NCBI RefSeq assembly: GCF_003254505.1
Contig: NZ_QFYP01000001.1
Location: 2,216,001 to 2,280,000, forward strand
Length of the DNA stretch: 64,000 bases
Source: Phenylobacterium hankyongense
Lineage (GTDB): Bacteria > Pseudomonadota > Alphaproteobacteria > Caulobacterales > Caulobacteraceae
Reading direction: 5' to 3'
Below are positions 25,109 through 32,397 of the stretch, piece after piece. Each line of letters begins with the position of its first letter. Positions within the stretch are counted from its first letter, which is position 1. The translations under genes were made by a program, and so were the position numbers. The notes beneath the pieces are model-generated. The model did no database searches, had not been told where the DNA came from, and saw only the letters and a program-made list of their open reading frames with translations.

Positions 25109-26467
25109 TTAGTGTAGGTCGGCGGGCTGCAGGCCCACCTCGCGGCTGATGCGGCGGCCGGACTCGCCGAGCTCTTCGACCAGGGCGGCGAGGTCGTCGC
25201 GCAGCAGGCGCCCGTGGCGCTTGCGCCAGGCGCCGGCGACCATCACCGAGTCGATGTTCGAGGGATTGGACTGCATCACCACGCTGGAGATCGGGTCGTG
25301 GATCGGCTGCAGGTTCAGGGCGTCGGCGCGGATCAGCACCAGGTCGGCCTGCTTGCCGACGGCGATCGAGCCGATGCGGTCCTCCTGGCCGAGCATGCGC
25401 GCGCCTTCCACGGTGATCCAGGCGAGGGCGTCGCGGGCGCTGAGCCGGGCCTTGCCGCCGAAGGTCCCCCGCGCGCGGGCCTCGATGTTGTCCAGGGCGC
25501 GCTGGTGGGTGAGGGCCGTGCGCGCGGCGGTGAGCATGTCGCCGGAGTGGGCGCTCTCGATGTCGGCCCCGATGGAGGCGCGCGCGCCCAGGTCGCGCAG
25601 CCGGCCGATGATGGGATGGCCGTGGCCGGAGATCAGCTCCGACTCCGGCGTCACGGTGAAGCGCACGTCCAGCGCCACGAACCGCTCGATCTGGGCGTCG
25701 CTGAGGTCGTTGCCGTGGACGATGTTGACCAGGCGGTTGAGCAGGCCCTCGGCCTCCAGCCGCGCCCAGCCCTCCGGATTGCGCGGCGGCCCGCCGCCCT
25801 GGTGCATGGAGGCGATCAGACCGAACTCCTGCGCCAGCCGGAAGTCCTGCAGCGTCACCTCGAGCGTGGCGTAGTGCGGCCCGAGCACCGCCAGGCCCAG
25901 GGAGATCATGCCGGCGTCGGGCTGGAGCTCGACCCGCAGGCGCTCGATCTCCCGGCGCGGGTGGGGCGTCTCCCAGTAGGGCGGCTCGCCCGGCCGCGGG
26001 TCGGGCTTGGGCGTGCCATGCAGGAAGGCGGCGCGGATGCCCGAGGCGCGCAGGGCGGCGATCGCCGCGTCGGTGTGGTCGGGGGTCGGATTGTTGTGGC
26101 ACCAGTCGACCAGGGTCGTGGCGCCGCAGTCCAGCTGGTTCAGGGCCCCGACCAGGGTGGCGATGTGGATGTCGCGGGGGCGGAAACGGGTGGCGAGGCC
26201 GGCGTGCATCCAGCGGGCGTATTCGGGGAACGTCCAGTTGGACGAGATCGAGCGCAGGGCGGTCTGCCAGGTGTGCATGTGGGCGTTGACCAGCCCGGGC
26301 ATGACGATCATCCGGCGGCCGTCGACCACCTCTGCGTCGGCGTCGGACAGGCCTGCGCCGACCGCGGCGATGCGGTCGCCCTCGACCAGGATGTCGCCGC
26401 GGATCACGTCGTCCGCGCCGCCGCGCATGGTGAGGACCGTCGCGTCCCTAATCAGCACCGGGCTCAT
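25109..26467 (-). CDS. Amidohydrolase family protein (TrzA/AtzA-type), copy 1
   Basis: A 452-residue paralogue of the next gene. The metal ligands are visible in VNAHMHTWQT (HxH), SMHQGGGP, VHGNDLSDAQ and IGADIESAHSGDM. Both copies share the WQT after the HxH and a TLVDW/TVYDW strand, which suggests related substrates or successive steps. No signal peptide is present, so it acts in the cytoplasm. It is preceded by a 43-codon overlapping frame and by lacI on the same strand, so its expression is probably coupled to lacI and autoregulated. Confidence 0.87.
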   Translation of the reverse strand: MSPVLIRDATVLTMRGGADDVIRGDILVEGDRIAAVGAGLSDADAEVVDGRRMIVMPGLVNAHMHTWQTALRSISSNWTFPEYARWMHAGLATRFRPRDIHIATLVGALNQLDCGATTLVDWCHNNPTPDHTDAAIAALRASGIRAAFLHGTPKPDPRPGEPPYWETPHPRREIERLRVELQPDAGMISLGLAVLGPHYATLEVTLQDFRLAQEFGLIASMHQGGGPPRNPEGWARLEAEGLLNRLVNIVHGNDLSDAQIERFVALDVRFTVTPESELISGHGHPIIGRLRDLGARASIGADIESAHSGDMLTAARTALTHQRALDNIEARARGTFGGKARLSARDALAWITVEGARMLGQEDRIGSIAVGKQADLVLIRADALNLQPIHDPISSVVMQSNPSNIDSVMVAGAWRKRHGRLLRDDLAALVEELGESGRRISREVGLQPADLH

Positions 26468-26579
26468 CGGCTCGTTCCTCCTGGAGGCGGAGGCGCTGGG
26501 GGCGGCCGGGCCGCGCGCCTGGCCGTCCTGCGCCGGCGTTCTTGCGGTCCGGCTTGGTGATGATGGGGTTCGACGTCAT
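26448..26579 (-). CDS. Possible 43-residue coupling ORF between lacI and the amidohydrolase
   Basis: ATG at 26579 overlaps the lacI stop as ATGA, and the frame ends 20 bp inside the following amidohydrolase gene. The peptide is rich in Arg, Pro and Gly (NAGAGRPGARPGRPQRLRL) with no recognisable domain. Its value may lie in carrying ribosomes across the 108-bp gap rather than in the peptide. It could also be chance in high-GC DNA. Confidence 0.3.
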   Translation of the reverse strand: MTSNPIITKPDRKNAGAGRPGARPGRPQRLRLQEERADEPGAD

Positions 26580-27595
26580 CGCGGCGCCGCGGTCGAGGCG
26601 CGGACCACCAGATCCGGCTTCAGCACCACGTCCACGCCGCCCTGCGCCTCGCCGCGCACCAGCCTCAGCAGCAGCTGCGCGGCCTGCTCGCCCATCTCCC
26701 GGTGGCGGATGCGCACGGTGGTGAGGGGCGGGGAGACCATGTCCACGAACGGCATGTCGTTGTGGCCGACCACGGACAGGTGGCCCGGGCAGGAGAGGCC
26801 GCGGGCGGCGAGCACGTCGTAGAGCCCCAGCGCCAGCAGATCGTTGGCCACCACCACCCCGGTCAGGTCCGGCGCGTGCTCCAGCAGCCGGAAGGCCGCC
26901 TCGCGCCCGGCCTCGCGGGAGAAACCGGAGGCCAGCTCCAGGTCGCTCGAGGCGGGGTCCAGCCCATGGTCGCGCGCCGCGCTCAGGAAGCCCTCCAGCC
27001 GGCCCTTGCCGGTCGACAGGTTCTGCGGCCCGCCGAGGTGGCCGATGCGGCGGTGACCGAGGCCGTAGAGGTGGTCGACCGCCAGGCGCATGCCGCGCAG
27101 GTCGTCGCTGACCACCGATGAGACCCGATGGTCCGCCTCGCTGCGGTTGACCACCACCAGGGGCACGCCGGCCTTCAGGCACTGATCGACGATGGCGTCG
27201 TGGCGGGTGACGGTGGCGAGCACCAGGCCGTCGACCTGGCGCGCGAGCAGGCGTTCGATGACCAGGCGCTGGCGGTCGTTGTCGGACCCCGCGTTGGCCA
27301 CCATCGCCACATAGCGCTCCTCCGCCAGCACGGCCTCCAGACCCTGCAGGATCGGCGGGAAGACGGGGTTGGTGATGTCGGGCAGGACCACGCCGATGGT
27401 CTCGGAGCGGCGGGTGCGGAGGCTGGCGGCCAGGCCGTTCGGCACATAGCCCAGCTCGGCCGCGGCGGCGATCACCCGGGCGGCGACCTCTTCGGACAGG
27501 CGATGGCGGGTGGCGGGGTTCAGCGCACGCGACACCGTCGAGGCGTGAACCCCGGCGCGCTTGGCGACGTCCTGCACCGTATATCGCTCGTTCAC
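26576..27595 (-). CDS. LacI family transcriptional repressor
   Basis: The protein has 339 residues from GTG 27595, which puts four residues before the helix-turn-helix YTVQDVAKRAGVHASTVSRALN, as is usual. An upstream GTG at 27631 would add 12 residues but has no spaced ribosome-binding site and lies at or before the likely transcription start. The hinge (GLAASLRTRRSETIGVVLPD) and the periplasmic-binding-protein-like effector domain are complete. It is divergent from the ring-cleavage operon and first in the amidohydrolase operon. Operator-like sites with central CG lie on both sides of the gap, so it probably represses both and itself. The effector is unknown. Confidence 0.88.
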   Translation of the reverse strand: MNERYTVQDVAKRAGVHASTVSRALNPATRHRLSEEVAARVIAAAAELGYVPNGLAASLRTRRSETIGVVLPDITNPVFPPILQGLEAVLAEERYVAMVANAGSDNDRQRLVIERLLARQVDGLVLATVTRHDAIVDQCLKAGVPLVVVNRSEADHRVSSVVSDDLRGMRLAVDHLYGLGHRRIGHLGGPQNLSTGKGRLEGFLSAARDHGLDPASSDLELASGFSREAGREAAFRLLEHAPDLTGVVVANDLLALGLYDVLAARGLSCPGHLSVVGHNDMPFVDMVSPPLTTVRIRHREMGEQAAQLLLRLVRGEAQGGVDVVLKPDLVVRASTAAPR

Positions 27596-27605
27596 GGCCT
27601 TATTC

Positions 27606-27621
27606 GTGCAACCGATTTCCA
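27606..27621. promoter_or_regulatory. Candidate LacI operator 1
   Basis: GTGCAACCGATTTCCA has the central CG and left arm of the site at 27716-27731. It matches an idealised symmetric GTGCAATCGATTGCAC at 12 of 16 positions. On the minus strand it lies just downstream of a TTGACA (27660-27655) and near the predicted transcription start of lacI, which suits autorepression. Confidence 0.4.
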
Positions 27622-27715
27622 ATTCCTTCACCCTCTACACCCGCGGTTTTGCCTGTCAAACGGGAAAATTTCCGTGACGTGCCCTTGACTCAAAGGCGTC
27701 GCAGGAGAACTTTCT

Positions 27716-27731
27716 GTGCAATCGAATGCAC
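27716..27731. promoter_or_regulatory. Candidate LacI operator 2
   Basis: GTGCAATCGAATGCAC is self-complementary at 14 of 16 positions with a central CG, the hallmark of LacI-family operators. It overlaps the GTG start of the dioxygenase gene, and a TTGACT box lies at 27685-27690. If it marks the transcription start, translation would begin at ATG 27743 instead. Confidence 0.5.
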
Positions 27732-28633
27732 GGAAACGCACGATGGTGATCGAACACGAATCCGAGATCACAGGCGCGGTCGAAGCGGCCATGGCGCAGA
27801 CGCCCGACGCGCGTCTGCGCGAGGTGATGGCGGCCTTCGTGCGCCATTCGCACGCCTTCCTGCGGGAGGTGCGGCCCACCGAGGACGAGTTCGAGGCGGG
27901 CATGCGGTTCCTGGTCGGGATCGGCCAGGCGACCAGCGAGGTGAAGAACGAGGTGGTGCTGGCCGCCGACGTGCTTGGCATCTCCACCCTGGTGGGCCTG
28001 CTCAACAATCCGATCGGCTGCGGCCAGACCGCTGCGGCCCTGCTCGGCCCGTTCTGGCGGGGGAGCGCGCCGCGCTACCCGCTCGGCGCCAATCTGGTGC
28101 AGTCGCCGACGCCGGGGCTGCCGCTGTTCGTCTCCGGCGCCGTGCGCGACATCGACGGCCGGCCGCTGGCCGGCGCGGACGTCGACGTCTGGCACGCCTC
28201 GCCGGTGGGCCTCTACGACAATCAGGACCCGGAGCAGGCGGACATGAACCTGCGCGGCCTCTTCACCACCGACGCCGAGGGCCGCTTCCGTTTCCGCTCG
28301 GTGCGGCCGGCCGGCTATCCGGTGCCCACCGACGGCCCGGTCGGCGACCTGCTGCGGGCGCAGCGGCGCCATCCGTACCGGCCGGCGCACATCCACTTCA
28401 TGATCACCAGGCCCGGCTTCAAGACGCTGATCACCCAGATCTTCGCCGACGACGCCGACCACCTGGAGACCGACGTCACCTTCAGCGTGATCCGCTCCAT
28501 TGTCGGCCACTACACCCTGCACGAGGACGGCCCCGCGCCGGCCCCGGACGTCGAGGGGGCGTTCTACACGCTGCAGTACGACTTCGTGCTGGAGCCGGGC
28601 GAGATGCGCATCCCCATTCCCCCGATCGCCTGA
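27716..28633 (+). CDS. Intradiol ring-cleavage dioxygenase (catechol or hydroxyquinol type)
   Basis: The protein has 305 residues from GTG 27716, which has AGGAG 8 bp upstream; ATG 27743 is the alternative. An N-terminal helical dimerisation domain (about 30-110) with TPDARLREVMAAFVRHSHAF precedes the beta-sandwich. All four non-heme Fe(III) ligands are visible: Tyr167 (GLYDNQD), Tyr201 (GYPVPTDG), His225 and His227 (RPAHIHF). The N-terminal sequence and DLETDVTFSV-like tail resemble hydroxyquinol 1,2-dioxygenases, but catechol 1,2-dioxygenase remains possible. It is the first of six plus-strand genes and is probably repressed by the divergent LacI protein. Confidence 0.92.
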   Translation: MQSNARKRTMVIEHESEITGAVEAAMAQTPDARLREVMAAFVRHSHAFLREVRPTEDEFEAGMRFLVGIGQATSEVKNEVVLAADVLGISTLVGLLNNPIGCGQTAAALLGPFWRGSAPRYPLGANLVQSPTPGLPLFVSGAVRDIDGRPLAGADVDVWHASPVGLYDNQDPEQADMNLRGLFTTDAEGRFRFRSVRPAGYPVPTDGPVGDLLRAQRRHPYRPAHIHFMITRPGFKTLITQIFADDADHLETDVTFSVIRSIVGHYTLHEDGPAPAPDVEGAFYTLQYDFVLEPGEMRIPIPPIA

Positions 28634-28653
28634 TCCAGACCCGCGAGCATCCC

Positions 28654-29406
28654 ATGACCACTTCCGAACTCCTGGCCGGCAAGGTCGCCGTCGTCCTGGG
28701 CGGCTCAGGCGGCATCGGCGCCGCCTGCGCCCTGCTGTTGGCGCAAGCCGGGGCCCGCGTGGCGGTAGTGGCGAGCCGTGATCCGGCCAAGGCCGAGGCG
28801 GTCCGCCACACCCTGCCGGGCTCCGGCCACGGCGCCTATGCCGCCGCGGTCGAGGACAGCGCCTCCCTCGCGCGGCTGGCCGAGGCGGTCAGGGCCGAGC
28901 TCGGCGGCGCGGACATCCTGGTCAACTCCGCCGGCATGACCCGCCCCGTCGCCCACGGCGACCTCGACGCCCTGACCGACGAGATCTTCGACCAGGTGCT
29001 GACCGTGAACTGCCGCGGGGCCTTCGCCGCCGTGCGCGCCTTCGCCCCGCAGCTGGGCGCCGGCGGCGAGGGACTGGTGGTCAACATCTCCTCGATCGCC
29101 GCGACCACCGCCGTGGGGTCGAGCATCGCCTACTGCGCCTCCAAGGCCGGCATGGACGTGATGGGCGCGGCCCTGGCGCGGGCGCTGGCCCCGTCGATCC
29201 GCGTGCTGACCGTCTCGCCCGGCGTGGTGGACACCGATTTCGTGCCCGGCCGCGACCGCAGCTGGAGCGAGAAGCAGGCCTCGGCCACCCCGCTCCGACG
29301 CCTCACCTCGCCGCACGACGTGGCGCAGGCGGTGCTGGCCTGCGCCACGAGCCTCGCCTTCTCGACCGGGTCGGTGATCCAGGTCGACGGCGGGCGTCAC
29401 CTCTAA
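28654..29406 (+). CDS. SDR family NAD(P)-dependent oxidoreductase
   Basis: The protein has 250 residues from ATG 28654. The Rossmann motif is GGSGGIGAA, the NSAG motif is present (ILVNSAG), and the catalytic set is Ser in NISSIAA, then YCASK (Tyr and Lys). The C-terminal FSTGSVIQVDGG is typical of classical SDRs. It lies 20 bp after the dioxygenase and 10 bp before BKACE. It probably reduces or oxidises a pathway intermediate, for instance a keto acid from ring cleavage; the specific step is inference. Confidence 0.9.
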   Translation: MTTSELLAGKVAVVLGGSGGIGAACALLLAQAGARVAVVASRDPAKAEAVRHTLPGSGHGAYAAAVEDSASLARLAEAVRAELGGADILVNSAGMTRPVAHGDLDALTDEIFDQVLTVNCRGAFAAVRAFAPQLGAGGEGLVVNISSIAATTAVGSSIAYCASKAGMDVMGAALARALAPSIRVLTVSPGVVDTDFVPGRDRSWSEKQASATPLRRLTSPHDVAQAVLACATSLAFSTGSVIQVDGGRHL

Positions 29407-29416
29407 GGAGCCGGCC

Positions 29417-30292
29417 ATGCTGCCCAAGCCGATCATCACCTGCGCCGTCACCGGCAACATCACCACCATCGAGCAGAACTCCCACCTGCCGGTCACGCCC
29501 GAACAGATCGCCGACGCGGTGCTGGAGGCGGCCGAGGAGGGGGCGGCGGCGGCCCACATCCACGTGCGCGACCCGAAGACCGGCCGACCGTCCATGGAGC
29601 TCGACCACTACCGCGACGTGATGGACCGGGTGCGCCGCAAGAACCGCGACGTGGTGATCAACCTCACCACCGGCCCGGGCGGCCGGTTCGTGCCGAGCGA
29701 CGAGGATCCCCGCGTCGCCGGCCCCGGCACCACCCTGCTCGCGCCCGAGAAGCGGATCGAGCACATCACGATCCTGAAGCCGGACATCGCCACCCTCGAC
29801 CTCAACACCATGAACTCGGGCGAGCAGGTGGTGATCAACACCCGCCGCAACACCGCGATCATGGCCCGCGCGATCCGCGACGCCGGCGCCGTGCCGGAAA
29901 TCGAGCTGTTCGATTCCGGCGACATCCACCTGGCGCACCGGCTGCTGGCCGACGGCGACCTCGACGGGCCGGGTCTCTATTCCATCGTCATGGGCGTGCG
30001 CTACGGCTTCGACGCCTCGCCCGAGACCCTGCTCTACGCCCGTAACCTGCTGCCCAAGGGCGCCGCCTGGACCGGCTTCGGCATCGGCCGCAGCGCCCTG
30101 CCGATGGTCGCCCAGGCCTGGCTGCTGGGCGGCAACGTCCGGGTCGGGATGGAGGACACGGTCTACATCTCGAAGGGCGAGCTCGTACGCTCCAACGGCC
30201 AGCTCGTCCGCGCCGCCCGCGAGGTGCTGCGCTCGCTGGGCGTCGAGCCCGCCACGCCGGCCGAGGCCCGCACCGCCCTCGGCCTCGCCTGA
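29417..30292 (+). CDS. BKACE family beta-keto acid cleavage enzyme (DUF849)
   Basis: The 291-residue TIM-barrel protein shows the family's zinc motif in AAHIHVRDPKTGRPS (HxH). The strands INLTTGPGGRF, TLDLNTMNSGE and PEIELFDSGD precede the C-terminal GGNVRVGMEDT. Family members cleave a beta-keto acid with acetyl-CoA to give acetoacetate and a new CoA ester; the first known member cleaves 3-keto-5-aminohexanoate. Next to a ring-cleavage dioxygenase and an SDR, it may process a keto acid derived from the aromatic ring. The exact substrate is unknown. Confidence 0.9.
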   Translation: MLPKPIITCAVTGNITTIEQNSHLPVTPEQIADAVLEAAEEGAAAAHIHVRDPKTGRPSMELDHYRDVMDRVRRKNRDVVINLTTGPGGRFVPSDEDPRVAGPGTTLLAPEKRIEHITILKPDIATLDLNTMNSGEQVVINTRRNTAIMARAIRDAGAVPEIELFDSGDIHLAHRLLADGDLDGPGLYSIVMGVRYGFDASPETLLYARNLLPKGAAWTGFGIGRSALPMVAQAWLLGGNVRVGMEDTVYISKGELVRSNGQLVRAAREVLRSLGVEPATPAEARTALGLA

Positions 30293-30328
30293 CCCCGCAG
30301 TCCTGGCCCACATTCGCAAGGAAGACCC

Positions 30329-31306
30329 ATGTCGCGCTTGAGAGTCTATGAGAAGGCGGCCGACATCGCCGCCCTGAACCTGGTGCTGGAGCCGAGCGAG
30401 CCGCCGGCGGCCGGCCCCGACCAGGCGGTGGTCGAGATCCGTTCGGCCGGGGTCAATCCGTCGGACGTCAAGGCGACGCTGGGGGCCATGCCCCACGCGG
30501 TCTGGCCGCGCACGCCCGGCCGCGACTGGGCCGGCGTGGTGGTCGACGGTCCCGCCGACCTCAAGGGCCAGGAGGTATGGGGGTCGGGCGGCGAGCTCGG
30601 CATCCGCCGCGACGGCACCCACGCCACCCACCTGCTGGTCGAGCGCGCCCAGGTGCGGCGCAAGCCCGGGCCGGTCAGCCTGCTGGAAGCCGGCGCTGTT
30701 GGCGTGCCCTTCATCACCGCCTACGAGGGCCTGCGGCGCGCCGGCCTGCCCAAGTCCGGCGACGTGGTCCTGGTGCTGGGCGCCAACGGCAAGGTCGGCC
30801 AGGCGACCACCCAGATCGCCACCATGCTCGGCGCCCAGGTGTTCGGCGTCGAGCGCACGAGGGAGGCCTACGCCGGCCACGCCTCCGGCCCGGTGCGGAT
30901 GATCGGGGCGGCCGAGGAGGACCTCGCCAAGGTCGTGCGCGAGGAGAGCGGCGGCCACGGCGCCGACATTGTCTTCAACACCGTCGGCAGCCCCTATTTC
31001 GACAAGGCCAACGAGGCCATGGCGCTGAAGGGCCGGCAGATCTTCATCTCCACCCTCGACCGCTCCGTGCCGTTCGACATCATGGCCTTCTATCGCGGCC
31101 AGCGGACCTACGTCGGGGTCGACACCCTGGGGCTGGACGGCCGGGAATGCGCCGAGATCCTCGACGCCCTGGCGCCCGGTTTCGAGCGGCGGGACCTGCG
31201 CCCGTTCCCGGTGCTGGACCACGCGGTCTACAGCCTGGAGCACGCCAAGGACGCCTATGCCGCGGTGCTGTCGGGCGCCCGCGACCGCACGGTGCTGAAG
31301 CCATGA
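30329..31306 (+). CDS. Zinc-independent quinone oxidoreductase/alcohol dehydrogenase-like MDR protein
   Basis: The 325-residue medium-chain reductase has an N-terminal GroES-like domain (AGVNPSDVKATLG, GRDWAGVVV) without catalytic zinc ligands. A Rossmann domain follows with VLGANGKVGQATTQIA. This is the quinone oxidoreductase branch, using NADPH to reduce quinones or enoyl-type double bonds. It lies 36 bp after BKACE and overlaps the cupin gene by 4 bp. A role in reducing a quinone formed from the phenolic substrate would suit the context. Confidence 0.87.
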   Translation: MSRLRVYEKAADIAALNLVLEPSEPPAAGPDQAVVEIRSAGVNPSDVKATLGAMPHAVWPRTPGRDWAGVVVDGPADLKGQEVWGSGGELGIRRDGTHATHLLVERAQVRRKPGPVSLLEAGAVGVPFITAYEGLRRAGLPKSGDVVLVLGANGKVGQATTQIATMLGAQVFGVERTREAYAGHASGPVRMIGAAEEDLAKVVREESGGHGADIVFNTVGSPYFDKANEAMALKGRQIFISTLDRSVPFDIMAFYRGQRTYVGVDTLGLDGRECAEILDALAPGFERRDLRPFPVLDHAVYSLEHAKDAYAAVLSGARDRTVLKP

Positions 31307-31638
31307 ACGTGACCCGGCTGGCTGCGGCGCCCGGCTACGAGCCGCCCAACCACACCGACATGCGCTGCCTGCGCCTGCAGGGGCATGAGGCCGGCCCGAG
31401 CGAGGCCCTGTGGCTCGGGCTGTCGCACCTGCTGCCCGGCGGCCATACCTCGCTGGACGCCTCGGGCGTGGAAAAGCACTACGTGGTGCTGGAGGGCGCG
31501 GTCACCGTGGTCACCGAGCACGGCGCGGTCACCCTGGAGGCGTGGGATTCCTGCCGCCTGGCCCCCGGCGAGAAGCGCCGCCTGGAGAACCGCACCAACC
31601 GGCCCGCCAGCATCCTGCTGGCCATGCCTCTGGCCTAG
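31303..31638 (+). CDS. Small cupin-domain protein
   Basis: The protein has 111 residues from ATG 31303, overlapping the preceding stop (ATGA). A single beta-barrel cupin is visible: motif 1 [20 protein letters not shown] and motif 2 [20 protein letters not shown]. The usual His ligands are only partly kept (GHTS, EKHY), so metal binding is uncertain. Such proteins act as isomerases, dioxygenase helpers or binding proteins in catabolic operons. No specific function can be assigned. Confidence 0.82.
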   Translation: MNVTRLAAAPGYEPPNHTDMRCLRLQGHEAGPSEALWLGLSHLLPGGHTSLDASGVEKHYVVLEGAVTVVTEHGAVTLEAWDSCRLAPGEKRRLENRTNRPASILLAMPLA

Positions 31639-31642
31639 GGCC

Positions 31643-32164
31643 ATGCGCGTCGAGCTGGAGGGGCTGAAGCCCCAGGTCGCCGAGGACGCCTATGTCGCGC
31701 CCACCGCCTGCCTGATCGGCGACGTGCGGCTGGGACCGCGGTCCAGCGTCTGGTTCGGCGCGGTGCTGCGCGGCGACAACGAGCCGATCACCATCGGCGC
31801 GGGCGGCAATGTGCAGGACAACAGCGTCCTGCATGCCGACCCCGGCTTCCCGCTGGTGCTGGAAGACAACGTCAGCGTCGGCCACCTGGCCATGCTGCAC
31901 GGCTGCCACGTGGGCGCGGGCTCGCTGATCGGCATCGGCGCGGTGGTGCTGAACGGCGCGCGGATCGGCCGCAACTGCCTCGTGTCGGCCAAGGCGCTCG
32001 TGCCCGAAGGCTTCGAGGTTCCCGACAATTCCATCGTCCGCGGCGTGCCGGGGCGCATCGCCGGCGAGGTCTCAGAGAGGCATCTGGCGATGATGGCGCG
32101 GGCGGCGCAGTCCTATCAGGTCCGCATCCGGCGCTACCTCGGCGCGGCGATCCGTCAGGACTAG
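31643..32164 (+). CDS. Gamma carbonic anhydrase family protein
   Basis: The 173-residue left-handed beta-helix protein is built of hexapeptide repeats. The three metal-binding His positions of the family are present in NSVLHADPG and [12 protein letters not shown]. The C-terminal helix has [21 protein letters not shown], as in CaiE/YrdA/PaaY-type proteins. PaaY hydrolyses stalled CoA thioesters in phenylacetate breakdown, which would suit this operon, though it may simply be a carbonic anhydrase-like protein. It starts 4 bp after the cupin stop and is the last gene of the run. Confidence 0.9.
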   Translation: MRVELEGLKPQVAEDAYVAPTACLIGDVRLGPRSSVWFGAVLRGDNEPITIGAGGNVQDNSVLHADPGFPLVLEDNVSVGHLAMLHGCHVGAGSLIGIGAVVLNGARIGRNCLVSAKALVPEGFEVPDNSIVRGVPGRIAGEVSERHLAMMARAAQSYQVRIRRYLGAAIRQD

Positions 32165-32195
32165 GCTCGCCGCCGCGACGGTCAGGTTTTGGCGC

Positions 32196-32378
32196 TCAGC
32201 TATTGGGCAGTTGAAGGACGGCGCAACGCCCGAAGGTCGGAAGCTGGGCGCCGGCGGCTTGCGCGCGGGCCATGGCCTCGAAAAAGCCACCGAGATCGAG
32301 CGGATCGGAGCAAGCGCAACCATGCGGGATGCGCTGCACCCTGGACCTCGGCCCTTCGATCTCCGGGCGGTGATTCAA
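32196..32378 (-). CDS. Possible 60-residue hypothetical protein
   Basis: In the 233-bp gap between two plus-strand genes a TTG-started minus-strand frame encodes 60 residues ending CAVLQLPNS, with Cys pairs in HGCACSDP. It has a GAGCGGG stretch before the start and moderately biased third positions. I recognise no domain. It may be noncoding; otherwise I see nothing in this gap. Confidence 0.2.
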   Translation of the reverse strand: MNHRPEIEGPRSRVQRIPHGCACSDPLDLGGFFEAMARAQAAGAQLPTFGRCAVLQLPNS

Positions 32379-32397
32379 GCCCGCTCGGAGCTATGCC

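Noticed and set aside
27663-27673. Odd palindrome GGAAAATTTCC in the lacI/dioxygenase gap
   Set aside because: It lacks the central CG expected of LacI operators and has no partner copy. The 27716 site is a better candidate.
29303-31243. A 646-codon minus-strand open frame opposite the BKACE and quinone reductase genes
   Set aside because: Composition is that of an antisense shadow (VGDGAGHAGG-like low-complexity text). The plus-strand genes have intact catalytic motifs and spacing.
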